DNA of 64,000 nt from the NCBI RefSeq assembly GCF_030362835.1, contig NZ_JAUCGQ010000001.1, forward strand, positions 496,001-560,000, given 5' to 3'. Origin of the DNA: Cellulomonas alba. GTDB lineage: Bacteria > Actinomycetota > Actinomycetes > Actinomycetales > Cellulomonadaceae. The notes under the pieces were generated by a model. It had not been told where the DNA came from, did no database searches, and was given only the letters and a program-made list of their open reading frames with translations. Positions within the stretch are counted from its first letter, which is position 1. Each line of letters begins with the position of its first letter. A program made the position numbers and the translations under genes. This document shows, in pieces, positions 38,901-45,957 of the stretch.

Positions 38901-39147
38901 CCTGCAGCACGTCGAACTGGTTCCCGGTCGTGACGATGCCGCCGTTGAGCTCCTCGACCTGCGCGTTGAAGCGGCCCAGCTTGAGCTGCGCGGTCGCGGT
39001 GAGCCAGACGCCGCCGTCATTGAGGTCGACGCGCGCGAGCGGGAAGCCCCGGCCGACGATCGCGAGCGCGGCGACGACCACCGGGATGGTGACGACCGCC
39101 GCCGTGCTCGTGACGCGCCGGCGCACGGACTCCCCGCGCCACCTCAT
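32983..39147 (-). CDS. Giant membrane-anchored Ig-like/fibronectin type III repeat protein
   Basis: 2054 residues, the largest gene in the window. A basic N-terminus and one membrane segment (about residues 12-34) are followed by an extracellular region of about 330 residues resembling a propeller (LYVRRLAGLAGLQVGTDAGD...). Then come roughly eleven Ig-like/cadherin-like modules (about residues 380-1450), many with a PVLDxxxDPDGDD-type motif, and about six Fn3 domains to the C-terminus (PDAPQVVSVGDRSVVLSWVA, ITGYEVVA, YTFTVAARN...). There is no LPXTG or C-terminal anchor. Its start overlaps the kinase stop (ATGA). A cell-surface adhesin or sensor reporting to the kinase is inferred; it corresponds to fn3 of the PFNA cluster. 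Confidence 0.9.
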   Translation of the reverse strand: MRWRGESVRRRVTSTAAVVTIPVVVAALAIVGRGFPLARVDLNDGGVWLTATAQLKLGRFNAQVEELNGGIVTTGNQFDVLQDGGDVLLVEPTTLSVVDPATVTTTTQVAVSNVTPSMAAGTVAIVDPAGDLYVRRLAGLAGLQVGTDAGDVALGEGGKAVVARDGTVLGVAPADGRVTRMVAGGTPVAAGSLGAGPVDQLTAVGDVPVTLSGSTLRTPHGAVELEGDDLQLQQPGPASSRVLVASRTALLEVPLGGGAVVSHRTRGAGGTPAQPVQVGSCTHAAWAAATGSYLSLCDGRTKVVDLQGMTSSEHLRFRVNRNVVALNDTVQGRVWLPTQDAKARVPNWDDIVPEDTPDEDDQQKDTTDTTQDLVTECTHEQAPPTAADDEFGVRPGRTTILPVLDDDSTSDCGILVVSQFDQLDPDFGTIEKIYGGRALQVEVAAGATGSADFTYTITDGRGSTPSTAHVHLVATPAGNRPPKQVRTGLLRVEQGGQAEQNVLADFTDPDGDDLLLTGARLAAGGAAGTVRFKQDGSLTFVAGASARLGRTTVTLEVSDGTEKTTGTLDVEVRPAGSLAPHIDPVHAVTYVNQPVQVRPLDAVRSSSAEPPRLASVDDAAGATITPDLQGGTFSFASARAGTYYVSFLVVAAPQQATGLARIDVLPWPDKAEPPVAVRDAAFLPSGGQVTIDPLANDSDPAGNVLVVQDVAVPSGSGLKVAVIDHDLVQIRGERTLDGPVSLSYTISNGQASAVGEIVVHPVPPRSSSQAPVVPNVDAEVRTGGVVTIPVLDTAYDPDGDDIALETQLPEPPPVGLMFVSGDVLRYQASGTPGTVRATFEVIDSTGNRTAAQVTVHVHASDASTKAPPRPKDLTARVFAGDTVRVSVPLVGIDSDGDGVTLLGQASAPKQGRVVDQGADWLEFEAYADAVGTDAFTYAVEDWTGQRAVATVRIGIAPRPTSASSVVARDDEVTVKPDQTVEVRVLANDVDSSGADLSLDASLEMPQGTDAHVEGRRIVVHAPSKDGTIQIAYTARDERGGHDSAVLTVKVVSDAPVLPPIARDVVVPATETIDRTEVVVDVLAVAQNPSGPLSDLQASVPAAFAAVARVDATGKVVVTLADHAQTVPFLLTNTTSPGGKASSYAFITVPALGFFPPTPRPKAPELRVASGQPLVISLDEQIQVAPGRSPSVADPVGVTATRSDGSSLVKSSTQLQFTSAAGYAGPASITVPVTDARSAGDSTAHTAVITLPITVFAVDDHPPAFDASVIDVAPGEEPLAVDLRAFTHGPEGATGAAAAYTYTVSSAVPAGFTASLKGSVLSVGAAVSTPKGRTDSVDLRIGYGTSGHLDVSVPLRVVASTRPTARVVDTTIADGVEGVARTVAVLEGAYNPFPGQPLLVVGAAVETPDAGTAGVTGSTVSVRPAVGFIGQMVTRFTVRDVTGDPDRAVEGRITVVVRGKPAQPDAPQVVSVGDRSVVLSWVAPDNRGAAITGYEVVASPGHVVQQCPATTCTITGLTNDVDYTFTVAARNAVGTSDPSLPSGSARPDTVPDAPAAPTLRFGDRRIEASWVAPHSSGSPVTGYTLMITPAPPSGPSTVDTTSTSYTFEGLANGTRYAVQVRAHNRAPDPSEWSPAAQETPAAPPDAPGDLVAQRASTPLGGQISVSWTQPADNGAAISGYELTITGNGSSLVKTFDGTATTSYALLDARNGVGYHFAVRARNRADWGPAATVDATTFGAPTTPENVSAVARVGAGAIDVSWSPSDGNGSPIAEYHVRINGGDPVTVRGTSYTADHLTGGQSYVFVVQAQNAGGGGDAGYVSGWSDPASATATTPPGTPNVSDPVVSDTAPSGRPRALDIAWSAPAPGSSAPVSYTWTVTGKGGSRSGTTTDTSVPGIDVSGWNWPVGGTAVTVSVTATTVVSGTTLTSDAGKATRTIGTWGSAPGAVTDVTLTPDQATDPTQLTVAWTDPTDTGGLPITGHDVQWQVDGGAWTAWQDAPTAPVAIDKVLGPNPTPGDHTITVAIRASNDVGASARGTSTALTVTISDPAAGPGGG

Positions 39148-40664
39148 GCCGTGCAGCCCTCCGTCGGGCGCACCGACTCGCGCCGGTCCGCCCGCACGAT
39201 CGAGACCTCGATGCACACCTGGCCCGACGCCTGCGCTGCCGGCACGGTGACGGTCGTCGTCCCGACGAGCGCGAGCGTCGGCTCGCCGGTCGCCTGGCGG
39301 ACACCCCACACGTACTGGTCGCCCTGCTGCGGGTCCGGGTTGGTCCAGCGGAACACGACCGACCCGTCGGCCTGGCGGGCGCCGGCGAGCTCCGTCGGGC
39401 TCGGGACCGCGCCCCCGACCGTGGGCGGCGGCGCGGGCGCGAGCGCCGTCGTCGTCGGCCCGGCGTCCGCCGAGCCCGAGCCCTGCGCCGCCACGGCGAT
39501 CGCGCCGCCCGCGGCGGCGAGCACGACGACGCCGGCCACCACCCCGGCCACGACGCGACCGCGGCCCGACGGGGCCGCCTCGACCTCGTCCTCGACCTCG
39601 GCCGGCACCTCGAAGCGCGGACCGGGACCGGCCGGCGGCGCCTCGGGCGTCACCTGCACCGCGCCGCGCACGCGCGTCCGGTCGTCGTCGACGGGTGCCC
39701 CGGTGGGCGCGACCGGGTCGACCGCGACGATGCCACGCAGGCGCGTCGCATCGGGGTGGTCGGCACGCTCGGCGGCGGCGGGCGGCGCGGGCTCGTCCGT
39801 GAGGTCGAGCGGCGTCACGGGCACCCGGAGCTCGGCCTCGACCTGCTGGAACGCGCGGCCCAGCGCCGCGGCCGACGGGAAGCGCCGCGCGGGGTGCTTC
39901 GCCATCGCGCGCTCGAGCACCTGCTGGAGGCTCGCGGGCACGTCGGCTCGGCCGGTCGGCGGCAGCGCGGCGCGCTCGATGCGCGCGACGAGCTGCTGCG
40001 CGGTGTTCTGCCCGCCGGGAAGCTCGAACGGCGTGCGACCCGCGAGCAGCGAGTAGACCGTGGCGGCGAGCGAGTACACGTCGGAGCGCGCGTCGCCGGT
40101 GGGGTGCTCTCCCAGCAGCTCGGGCGGCGACCACGGGATCGACATGCCGACGGTCGCGGCGCCGTCCGGGCCCGTCGTCGCGGCGATGCCGAAGTCGGTG
40201 AGCGCCGGCCAGCCGAAGTCGGTGGTCAGGACGTTCGCCGGCTTGATGTCGCGGTGCAGGATGCCCGCGCGGTGGGCGGTCTCGACGGCCGACGCGAGCC
40301 GGATGCCGATGCGCAGCGCCTCGGCGACGGCGATCCGCTCGGTGCGGTACCGCTCCGCGAGGCCGGGCCGCGAGCAGTACTCCATGACGAGGTACGGCCG
40401 CCCGTCGGCCGCGATGTCCGCCTGGTACACGGTGACGATCGACGGGTGGTGCGAGAGCTGCGCCATGAGGTTCGCCTCGGTGCGGAACCGGCGCCGCACG
40501 TCGTCGTCCATGCTCCCCGCGAGCAGCACCTTGACCGCGACCTCGCGACGCGGGAGGTCCTGGCGGTACAGGAAGACGTCGGCGAAGCCGCCGAGGCCGA
40601 GCAGGCGGACGTGCTCGTGGCCCGGCAGCGCCGGTGGTGCGGAGGGCTCGCGGCGTGCGGTCAC
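39144..40664 (-). CDS. Transmembrane serine/threonine protein kinase with Fn3-like ectodomain
   Basis: 506 residues. The kinase domain covers about residues 18-275: glycine loop LGLGGFADVFLYRQ, Lys in VAVKVL, catalytic loop HRDIKPANVL, DFG in LTDFGIA, and SPPE in place of APE. A juxtamembrane linker is followed by one membrane segment (VVAGVVAGVVVLAAAGGAIAV) and an ectodomain of about 100 residues that reads as a single Fn3-like fold (PSPTELAGARQADGSVVFRW ... VCIEVSIVRADRRESV). There are no PASTA repeats, so it is not the PknB/StkP cell-wall sensor type. GTG 40664 overlaps the FHA gene stop. Likely partners are the adjacent PP2C phosphatase and the two FHA proteins. Confidence 0.92.
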   Translation of the reverse strand: MTARREPSAPPALPGHEHVRLLGLGGFADVFLYRQDLPRREVAVKVLLAGSMDDDVRRRFRTEANLMAQLSHHPSIVTVYQADIAADGRPYLVMEYCSRPGLAERYRTERIAVAEALRIGIRLASAVETAHRAGILHRDIKPANVLTTDFGWPALTDFGIAATTGPDGAATVGMSIPWSPPELLGEHPTGDARSDVYSLAATVYSLLAGRTPFELPGGQNTAQQLVARIERAALPPTGRADVPASLQQVLERAMAKHPARRFPSAAALGRAFQQVEAELRVPVTPLDLTDEPAPPAAAERADHPDATRLRGIVAVDPVAPTGAPVDDDRTRVRGAVQVTPEAPPAGPGPRFEVPAEVEDEVEAAPSGRGRVVAGVVAGVVVLAAAGGAIAVAAQGSGSADAGPTTTALAPAPPPTVGGAVPSPTELAGARQADGSVVFRWTNPDPQQGDQYVWGVRQATGEPTLALVGTTTVTVPAAQASGQVCIEVSIVRADRRESVRPTEGCTA

Positions 40665-41905
40665 GTGCCTCGCTCCACGGTGAACGTCACGCCGTCGCCG
40701 AGGTCCACCACCTCGCCGGCCTCGACGACGCTCGGCTCGCCCGGGTGGAGACGACGCGCACCCTGCCCCGGCCGCGCCACGTGCACGCCGTTCGTGGAGT
40801 CCAGGTCGGTGACGAGCACGACGTCGCCGTCCGACCGCACCTCGGCGTGCGTGCGCGAGATGTCCTGCTGCGGGCTCGGCACGGTGACGAGCCGCGGCAG
40901 CTCGCTGTTCGTCACGCGCGCGACCTGCGGCGCGCGCCCGACGAGCACGGCCCGGTCGAGCTCGACGACGACGCCCGTCGACAGGACGATGCGCGCCGGC
41001 GCCGCCGCCGGCGTCGGCACGGTGAATGCCGAGCGCGCGTCGTCGGCCGCCCACGCGGGCAGCTGGTCGCGGATCGAGGCGAGGTCGGCCGACATGATCG
41101 TCATGCCGTCGTGGTCGTCGGGCGAGGCGCCCTCCACCGTGACCGGCGCCTGCAGCAGCGCCTCGGCGGCGGCCACCACGTCCGCCGGCTCGGGGTCGGG
41201 CGTCGCGTGCGTCGGGAACCAGGGCACCACCGGCGGGGCGTCGTACGCGTCGGCGCGCAGGTCGGGCGCGTCCGTCACCGCCGCGGCACCGACCGGCTCG
41301 GACGGATCGGCACCGCCGCCCGGCCGCGCCGCGTCGTCGGGCTCCTCGTCCTCGAGCGGCTCGAGCGCGACGAGCGCGTGGTCCATGCGCTCCGGCTCGA
41401 CGTAGCCGCCCTCGGCGGGCTCGGCCTCGTCCGGCTCGGCGGCCGGGGCGTCGAGGCCGGCCGCGACGTCAGCGGCGACGGGCGCCTCGTCGGCGACGAA
41501 CCCCACGCGCACGGCCGAGGCACGCACGACGCCCTCCGCGATCGGCAGCTCGGCGCCGGGCACGGCACCGGGCGTGCGCACGACTACTCCCGGCGCGTCG
41601 TCGACGACGCGCTCGCTCCACGTGCTCACCTCGCCGGGGATCAGCACCTCGGCTCCGACCTCGACCTCGACGTCACCGCGCAGCGCGACGTGCAGCCGTC
41701 GCCGGTCGACGGCGACGATCGCGAACGGCGGCAGTCCCTCGAAGCCCTCGCGCGCGAGCAGCGCGAGCACGCCGAGCACACCCGCGTCGGTGGCCGCCCA
41801 CACCGCGCGCACCGTCGCCTGCGGCACCTGCGGGCCGAGCAGCGCGACGAAGCCCGGACGGACCACGGCGGTCCAGTCCCCGGCGGAGTACTCGGGCACG
41901 GTCAT
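40661..41905 (-). CDS. FHA-domain protein
   Basis: 414 residues. The N-terminal 130 residues form a folded domain I do not recognise (MTVPEYSAGDWTAVVRPGFV...). An acidic, Ala/Pro-rich linker follows (about 150-310), then a C-terminal FHA domain (about 315-412) with the phosphothreonine-binding pattern VGRAPQV ... PSPQQDISRTHAEV ... DLDSTNGVHV. It is soluble, with no membrane segment. Start and stop overlap the phosphatase and kinase genes, so it is a likely direct substrate or adaptor of that kinase. Confidence 0.9.
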   Translation of the reverse strand: MTVPEYSAGDWTAVVRPGFVALLGPQVPQATVRAVWAATDAGVLGVLALLAREGFEGLPPFAIVAVDRRRLHVALRGDVEVEVGAEVLIPGEVSTWSERVVDDAPGVVVRTPGAVPGAELPIAEGVVRASAVRVGFVADEAPVAADVAAGLDAPAAEPDEAEPAEGGYVEPERMDHALVALEPLEDEEPDDAARPGGGADPSEPVGAAAVTDAPDLRADAYDAPPVVPWFPTHATPDPEPADVVAAAEALLQAPVTVEGASPDDHDGMTIMSADLASIRDQLPAWAADDARSAFTVPTPAAAPARIVLSTGVVVELDRAVLVGRAPQVARVTNSELPRLVTVPSPQQDISRTHAEVRSDGDVVLVTDLDSTNGVHVARPGQGARRLHPGEPSVVEAGEVVDLGDGVTFTVERGT

Positions 41906-42819
41906 GGCGCGTTCCCCTCGATCGTGTCGGCGGGTGGTTCGGTGCGGCGCGCGCGAGGCACGGTCGCGCCGTTGAGCATCTCGTCCCAGAGGTGGGGCCC
42001 GAGGTCGGCACCGAGACGCGGCACGGTGATGTGCGCGTCGTCGTTCGCCCCGATGGTCGTGGCGACGTCGACCACGACGACGCTGACGTTGTCGCGCCCG
42101 CCCCGGTCGAGCGCGAGCCCCACGAGCCGCGTCGCGGCCTCCTGCGGGTCCGCCACGTCCGCCAGCACCGCACCCAGCTCGGCGTCACCGACGTCCCGCG
42201 TCAGGCCGTCCGTGCAGATCAGCAGCCGGTCCGTGCGGCCCGCGGGCAGCAGCCAGTAGTCGGGCTCGTGCGCCTCGCCGGTGCCGAGCGCGCGTGTCAG
42301 CACGTGCCGCTCGGGGTGTGACGCCACCTCCGCGGGGTCGATCGCGCCCTGGTCGAGCAGCTCCTGGACGACGGAGTGGTCGACGCTGACGCGCTCGAGA
42401 CCCTCCTCGTTCCAGCGGTACACGCGCGAGTCGCCGACGTTGAACACGAGCCAGTAGGACCCGCCGTCGTGCTCGGTCACCGCGACGCCCGCGACGGTCG
42501 TGCCGCCCTGCCGGCCGCCGGTGAACTCGCCGCGGATCCGGGTCGCGGTCCGCGCGAAGCACGCGTGGACGTCGTCGGCGCTCGCCGCGGCCTGACCGGC
42601 CAGCTGCGCGAACTCCTCGACGGCGATCCGGCTCGCCAGGTCGCCGGCGTCGTGGCCGCCCATGCCGTCGGCGACCAGGAAGACCGGCGGGTACGCGAGG
42701 AGCGCGTCCTCGTTCACCTCGCGGACCAGGCCACGGTCGGTCGCCGAGCCCCACGACGTGCGCACACGGCCCCCTCGCCTCGACTCGTTGCCGGAGGACA
42801 GGCGTCCCCCGGTGGACAT
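41902..42819 (-). CDS. PP2C-family serine/threonine phosphatase (PrpC/PstP-like)
   Basis: 305-residue metal-dependent phosphatase. Metal-binding and core motifs are visible: TDRGLVREVNEDALL, LVADGMGGHDAGDLAS, VFNVGDSRVYRW, LICTDGLTRDV and GGRDNVSVVVVD. It has no membrane segment, unlike PstP. First gene of the kinase cluster, it is probably the antagonist of the downstream kinase (prpC of the PFNA cluster). Upstream, 42820-43007 holds the promoter region shared with the divergent lipoprotein; I see no clear operator there. Confidence 0.93.
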   Translation of the reverse strand: MSTGGRLSSGNESRRGGRVRTSWGSATDRGLVREVNEDALLAYPPVFLVADGMGGHDAGDLASRIAVEEFAQLAGQAAASADDVHACFARTATRIRGEFTGGRQGGTTVAGVAVTEHDGGSYWLVFNVGDSRVYRWNEEGLERVSVDHSVVQELLDQGAIDPAEVASHPERHVLTRALGTGEAHEPDYWLLPAGRTDRLLICTDGLTRDVGDAELGAVLADVADPQEAATRLVGLALDRGGRDNVSVVVVDVATTIGANDDAHITVPRLGADLGPHLWDEMLNGATVPRARRTEPPADTIEGNAP

Positions 42820-43007
42820 CGGCGCACATCGTGCCCGACTTGAGGCGACGTTGGCGAAGACGCCCGACCTGTGGGCGCCGCGCGACTGCCCTGCGGGCCG
42901 GGCGTCGCGCCTCGCCGGGACCGCCCGCGGCCGCCGGAAAGCCGTTGTCCGCCGCCTGCCGCGGCTGCCAGCATCGTGGGCGCACCAAACCGATCGAGGG
43001 GGCTTCG

Positions 43008-43436
43008 GTGAGTACCAGGACTTCCGCGCGCGCCGCGCTGCTCGTCACGGCGGTCGTCGCCGTGACCGGCGGCGTCGCGTCGTGCTCGGCGCCGCCGGCG
43101 CCGAACTGCCTGCCGTCGACGCTGCACGTGCAGCCGTCGACCTTCCGGCCGGGCAGCACCATCACGGTCTCGAGCGTCCCGGCCGTGTGCACGTTCGACC
43201 GCGGCACGTACGGCGACTACAAGATCCACCTGCGGACCGCGCGCGCGGACACCGTCCTCGGCTCGGCGGTCGCCGGCGACCACGGCGAGTTCCGCACCGT
43301 GGTCCAGGTCCCGAGCGACGTGCCTGTGGGGCGTGTCCTCATCGCCGTCAGCGGCAGCGCGTTCGACTACTGCGACGACCCCTCGGCGGGCTGCGCGGCG
43401 TTCGAGCAGCACGCGGTCGTCACGCCGGGCCACTAG
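43008..43436 (+). CDS. Small putative lipoprotein of unknown function
   Basis: 142 residues. A basic N-terminus, hydrophobic stretch and lipobox VASC (Cys about residue 27) predict a secreted lipoprotein. The mature part of about 115 residues looks beta-rich with several Cys (APNCLPSTL, AVCTFDRG, YCDDPSAGCAAF) and resembles a single Ig-like domain. GTG 43008 follows a GAGGGGG ribosome site. It is divergent from the phosphatase gene, so it may belong to the same surface-signalling system. No family recognised. Confidence 0.8.
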   Translation: MSTRTSARAALLVTAVVAVTGGVASCSAPPAPNCLPSTLHVQPSTFRPGSTITVSSVPAVCTFDRGTYGDYKIHLRTARADTVLGSAVAGDHGEFRTVVQVPSDVPVGRVLIAVSGSAFDYCDDPSAGCAAFEQHAVVTPGH

Positions 43437-43452
43437 CCGCGGGAGCGGCTAG
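43433..43452. terminator. Convergent terminator hairpin containing both stop codons
   Basis: CTAGCCGC-GGGA-GCGGCTAG is a perfect 8-bp stem with a 4-nt loop. The TAG of the plus-strand lipoprotein (43434-43436) and the TAG of the minus-strand hydrolase (43449-43451) lie in its two arms. Confidence 0.7.
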
Positions 43453-45041
43453 ATGCCGAGCTGGTAGACGCCCCAGTACGCCAGCACGACGAGCAGCACG
43501 GCCGACGCGAGCACGACGGCCCAGAGCGCGGTCACCCGCACGACACCGCGGGCGACCGCCTCGTCCGCGGCCGCGAGCAGGCGCACGCGACGCAGCAGCA
43601 GCACCGCGGCGACGACCGCGCCGATGCCGAGCAGCCGGACGAGCACCCAGCCGCCCTGCACGACGACGCCGTTGCGCTGGTAGTCGAGCGCGAGCCGCGC
43701 GATCGCGACCAGGTACCAGAGCAGCGCCACGACCGTCACGACGGCACCGCCACCCACGGCCGCGAGCCGCCACGCGACGCCGCGCCCGTACCGCACGTGC
43801 TCGTACGGCTCGCCCGGCCGGTGCGCGCGGGCGCGGGCGTGCACCACCTCCCACAGGCGCGTGAGGCCGAGCGCGAGGCCCGCGAGCACGAGCACGCCCA
43901 CCGCACCGAGCACGCCGCCGAACACGAGGTTGCCGCTGCGCAGCCAGCGCGGCTGCGGCACGGGTGCGGCGACGAACTCCTGGAACGGCTGGTCCCCCGC
44001 GATCCGCGGCGGCGCGGTCGCCGTGGCGGGCAGCCCGAGCACCCAGCCGGGCAGGTCGCGCAGGAAGTCCGGCGACATCGGGCCTTCCATGCTCCCGAGG
44101 TGGAGACCGTGGTTCGCGCCCGCGTAGTACCGGACGGTCACCTGGCCGTTCCCCGCGATCGCGGTGTCGCGCAGGATCTGCTCGGCGCCCTGCACGATCG
44201 GCATCGACGCGTCCGCGGTGCCGTAGACGACGAGCACGGGCTGCGTCATCTTGCGCTGCCACGGCGTCACGTCGAAGTCCGCGTACTCGAACCCGCCGCC
44301 CGGGATCGACATGCCGACGGCGCGCGGGATCGCGCGGAACACGCCCTTCGGCACACCGGTGTTGCGCAGGTAGGAGTCGACCGCGAACGCCGCCTGCTCA
44401 CGTGGCGGGACGACCGGCGCGGAGGCCAGCACGACGAACGCGAGGCGCCGGTCCTTCGCCGCCATGACGGGGCCGATCCACGCGCCCTCGCTCTCGGCAT
44501 AGATGCCGACGCGGGCCGGGTCGACGCCCGGCACGGTGCGCAGGTACTCGACCGAGCGCTCGTAGTCGGCGGCCATCGTCACGTAGTCGCGGTCGCGGGT
44601 CGTGTACGTGTCGAGCCGCTTGTCGGGCACGAGCGTCGCGACGCCGGCGCGCGACAGCGCCGCCACCTGCTCGCGGAACGCGGTCTCGTGGCTGCCGGTG
44701 CCCGCACCGTGCAGGAAGACGATGCCCGGCACGGCGCCGGCGGTGCCCTGCGGCACGGTCAGCCGCGCGGTGATCGTCGCGCCGTCGAGGTGGACCGGCA
44801 CGTCGCGCTGCACCGTCGCGTAGCTGCCGAGCGTCGGCGCACCGCCGATGGCGGTGGAGTCGGTCTCCACCTGGAGCGGGTCGGTGAGCGGCTGCGGGTC
44901 CCAGTCGGGCCCGAGCGACGCGCCGAGGATCGCCAGCAGGATCACGCCGACCGCGGTCGCGGCGATCACGCGGTACACCTCGCCCAGGTGCCGCTCGACC
45001 TGCTTCTGCGTCTCGCTGCGCCGCGTCCTGCGCCTCAGCAC
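43449..45041 (-). CDS. Alpha/beta hydrolase embedded between membrane segments
   Basis: 530 residues. One N-terminal membrane segment (VIAATAVGVILLAILGASLG) precedes an extracytoplasmic alpha/beta-hydrolase domain (about residues 65-330) with oxyanion-type HGAG (FLHGAGTGSH), nucleophile elbow YAESEG (about residue 165), an acid region VVYGTADASMP and catalytic His in YYAGANHGLHL. Four C-terminal membrane segments follow. A Ser in the elbow and the Asp/His positions suggest it is active, probably on an ester or peptide outside the membrane. GTG 45041 starts 1 nt after the era stop. Substrate unknown. Confidence 0.85.
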   Translation of the reverse strand: MLRRRTRRSETQKQVERHLGEVYRVIAATAVGVILLAILGASLGPDWDPQPLTDPLQVETDSTAIGGAPTLGSYATVQRDVPVHLDGATITARLTVPQGTAGAVPGIVFLHGAGTGSHETAFREQVAALSRAGVATLVPDKRLDTYTTRDRDYVTMAADYERSVEYLRTVPGVDPARVGIYAESEGAWIGPVMAAKDRRLAFVVLASAPVVPPREQAAFAVDSYLRNTGVPKGVFRAIPRAVGMSIPGGGFEYADFDVTPWQRKMTQPVLVVYGTADASMPIVQGAEQILRDTAIAGNGQVTVRYYAGANHGLHLGSMEGPMSPDFLRDLPGWVLGLPATATAPPRIAGDQPFQEFVAAPVPQPRWLRSGNLVFGGVLGAVGVLVLAGLALGLTRLWEVVHARARAHRPGEPYEHVRYGRGVAWRLAAVGGGAVVTVVALLWYLVAIARLALDYQRNGVVVQGGWVLVRLLGIGAVVAAVLLLRRVRLLAAADEAVARGVVRVTALWAVVLASAVLLVVLAYWGVYQLGI

Positions 45042-45042
45042 G

Positions 45043-45957
45043 TCAGAACCCCAGCCGGCCGAGCTGCTTCGGGTCGCGCTGCCAGTCCTTCGCCACCTTG
45101 ACGTGCAGGTCCAGGTAGACGCGAGCGCCGAGCAGGCCCTCGATCCCGCGGCGGGCCTGGCTGCCGACGTCGCGCAGCCGCGCGCCGCCCTTGCCGATGA
45201 CGATCGCCTTCTGGCTGTCGCGCTCGACGAACAGGTTGACGCGCACGTCGAGCATCGGCGTCCCGTCCCGCGCCGGCTCCTCGCGCGGCACGATCTCCTC
45301 GACGACGACCGCGAGCGAGTGCGGCAGCTCGTCGCGGACGCCCTCGAGCGCCGCCTCCCGCACGAGCTCGGCGACCATGACGGACTCGGGCTCGTCCGTG
45401 AGCTCGCCCTCGGGGTAGAGCGCGGGGCCCTCGGGAAGGTGGCCGACGAGAACGTCCGTGAGCTCGCCGACCTGGAAGCCGTCCTGCGCCGAGACCGGCA
45501 CGACGTCGGCCCACTCCCCCAGCTGCGACACCGCGACCAGCTGCTCGGCCATGCGCGGTCGCGGCACGAGGTCCGCCTTGGTGACGATGGCGACGACGGG
45601 CGTCCCCTGGCGGTCGCGCGCGAGCTCGGCGAGCTGGTCCGCGATGAACCGGTCGCCGGGACCCACACGCTGGTCGGCCGGGATGCAGAAGCCGACGACG
45701 TCGACCTCGGTGAGCGTGTCCTTGACCAGGTCGTTGAGGCGCTCGCCGAGCAGCGTGCGCGGCCGGTGCAGCCCGGGCGTGTCGACGAGGACGAGCTGCG
45801 CGTCGGCGCGGTGCACGATGCCGCGGATGACGTGCCGCGTGGTCTGGGGGCGGCCCGAGGTGATCGCGACCTTCTGCCCCACCAGCGCGTTCGTGAGCGT
45901 CGACTTGCCCGCGTTCGGGCGGCCGACGAAGCACGCGAAGCCGGAGCGGAAGGTCAT
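45043..45957 (-). CDS. era: GTPase Era
   Basis: 304-residue ribosome-assembly GTPase that binds the 3' end of 16S rRNA. G1 CFVGRPNAGKSTLTNAL, G2 region SGRPQTTRHVIRGI, G3 LVDTPGLHRP, G4 VTKADLV and G5 SAQDG are visible, and the C-terminal KH domain has AIVIGKGGARLRDVGSQAR. Start overlaps the CNNM gene stop (ATGA). Confidence 0.96.
   Translation of the reverse strand: MTFRSGFACFVGRPNAGKSTLTNALVGQKVAITSGRPQTTRHVIRGIVHRADAQLVLVDTPGLHRPRTLLGERLNDLVKDTLTEVDVVGFCIPADQRVGPGDRFIADQLAELARDRQGTPVVAIVTKADLVPRPRMAEQLVAVSQLGEWADVVPVSAQDGFQVGELTDVLVGHLPEGPALYPEGELTDEPESVMVAELVREAALEGVRDELPHSLAVVVEEIVPREEPARDGTPMLDVRVNLFVERDSQKAIVIGKGGARLRDVGSQARRGIEGLLGARVYLDLHVKVAKDWQRDPKQLGRLGF

Noticed and set aside
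32930..40056. Open frames of 1792 and 2016 codons on both strands overlapping the Fn3 protein and kinase genes.
   Set aside because: Arg/Ala/Pro-rich low-information translations with no domains, produced by the lack of AT-rich stops in very GC-rich DNA; the minus-frame reading with clear Ig/Fn3 and kinase motifs is the real one.
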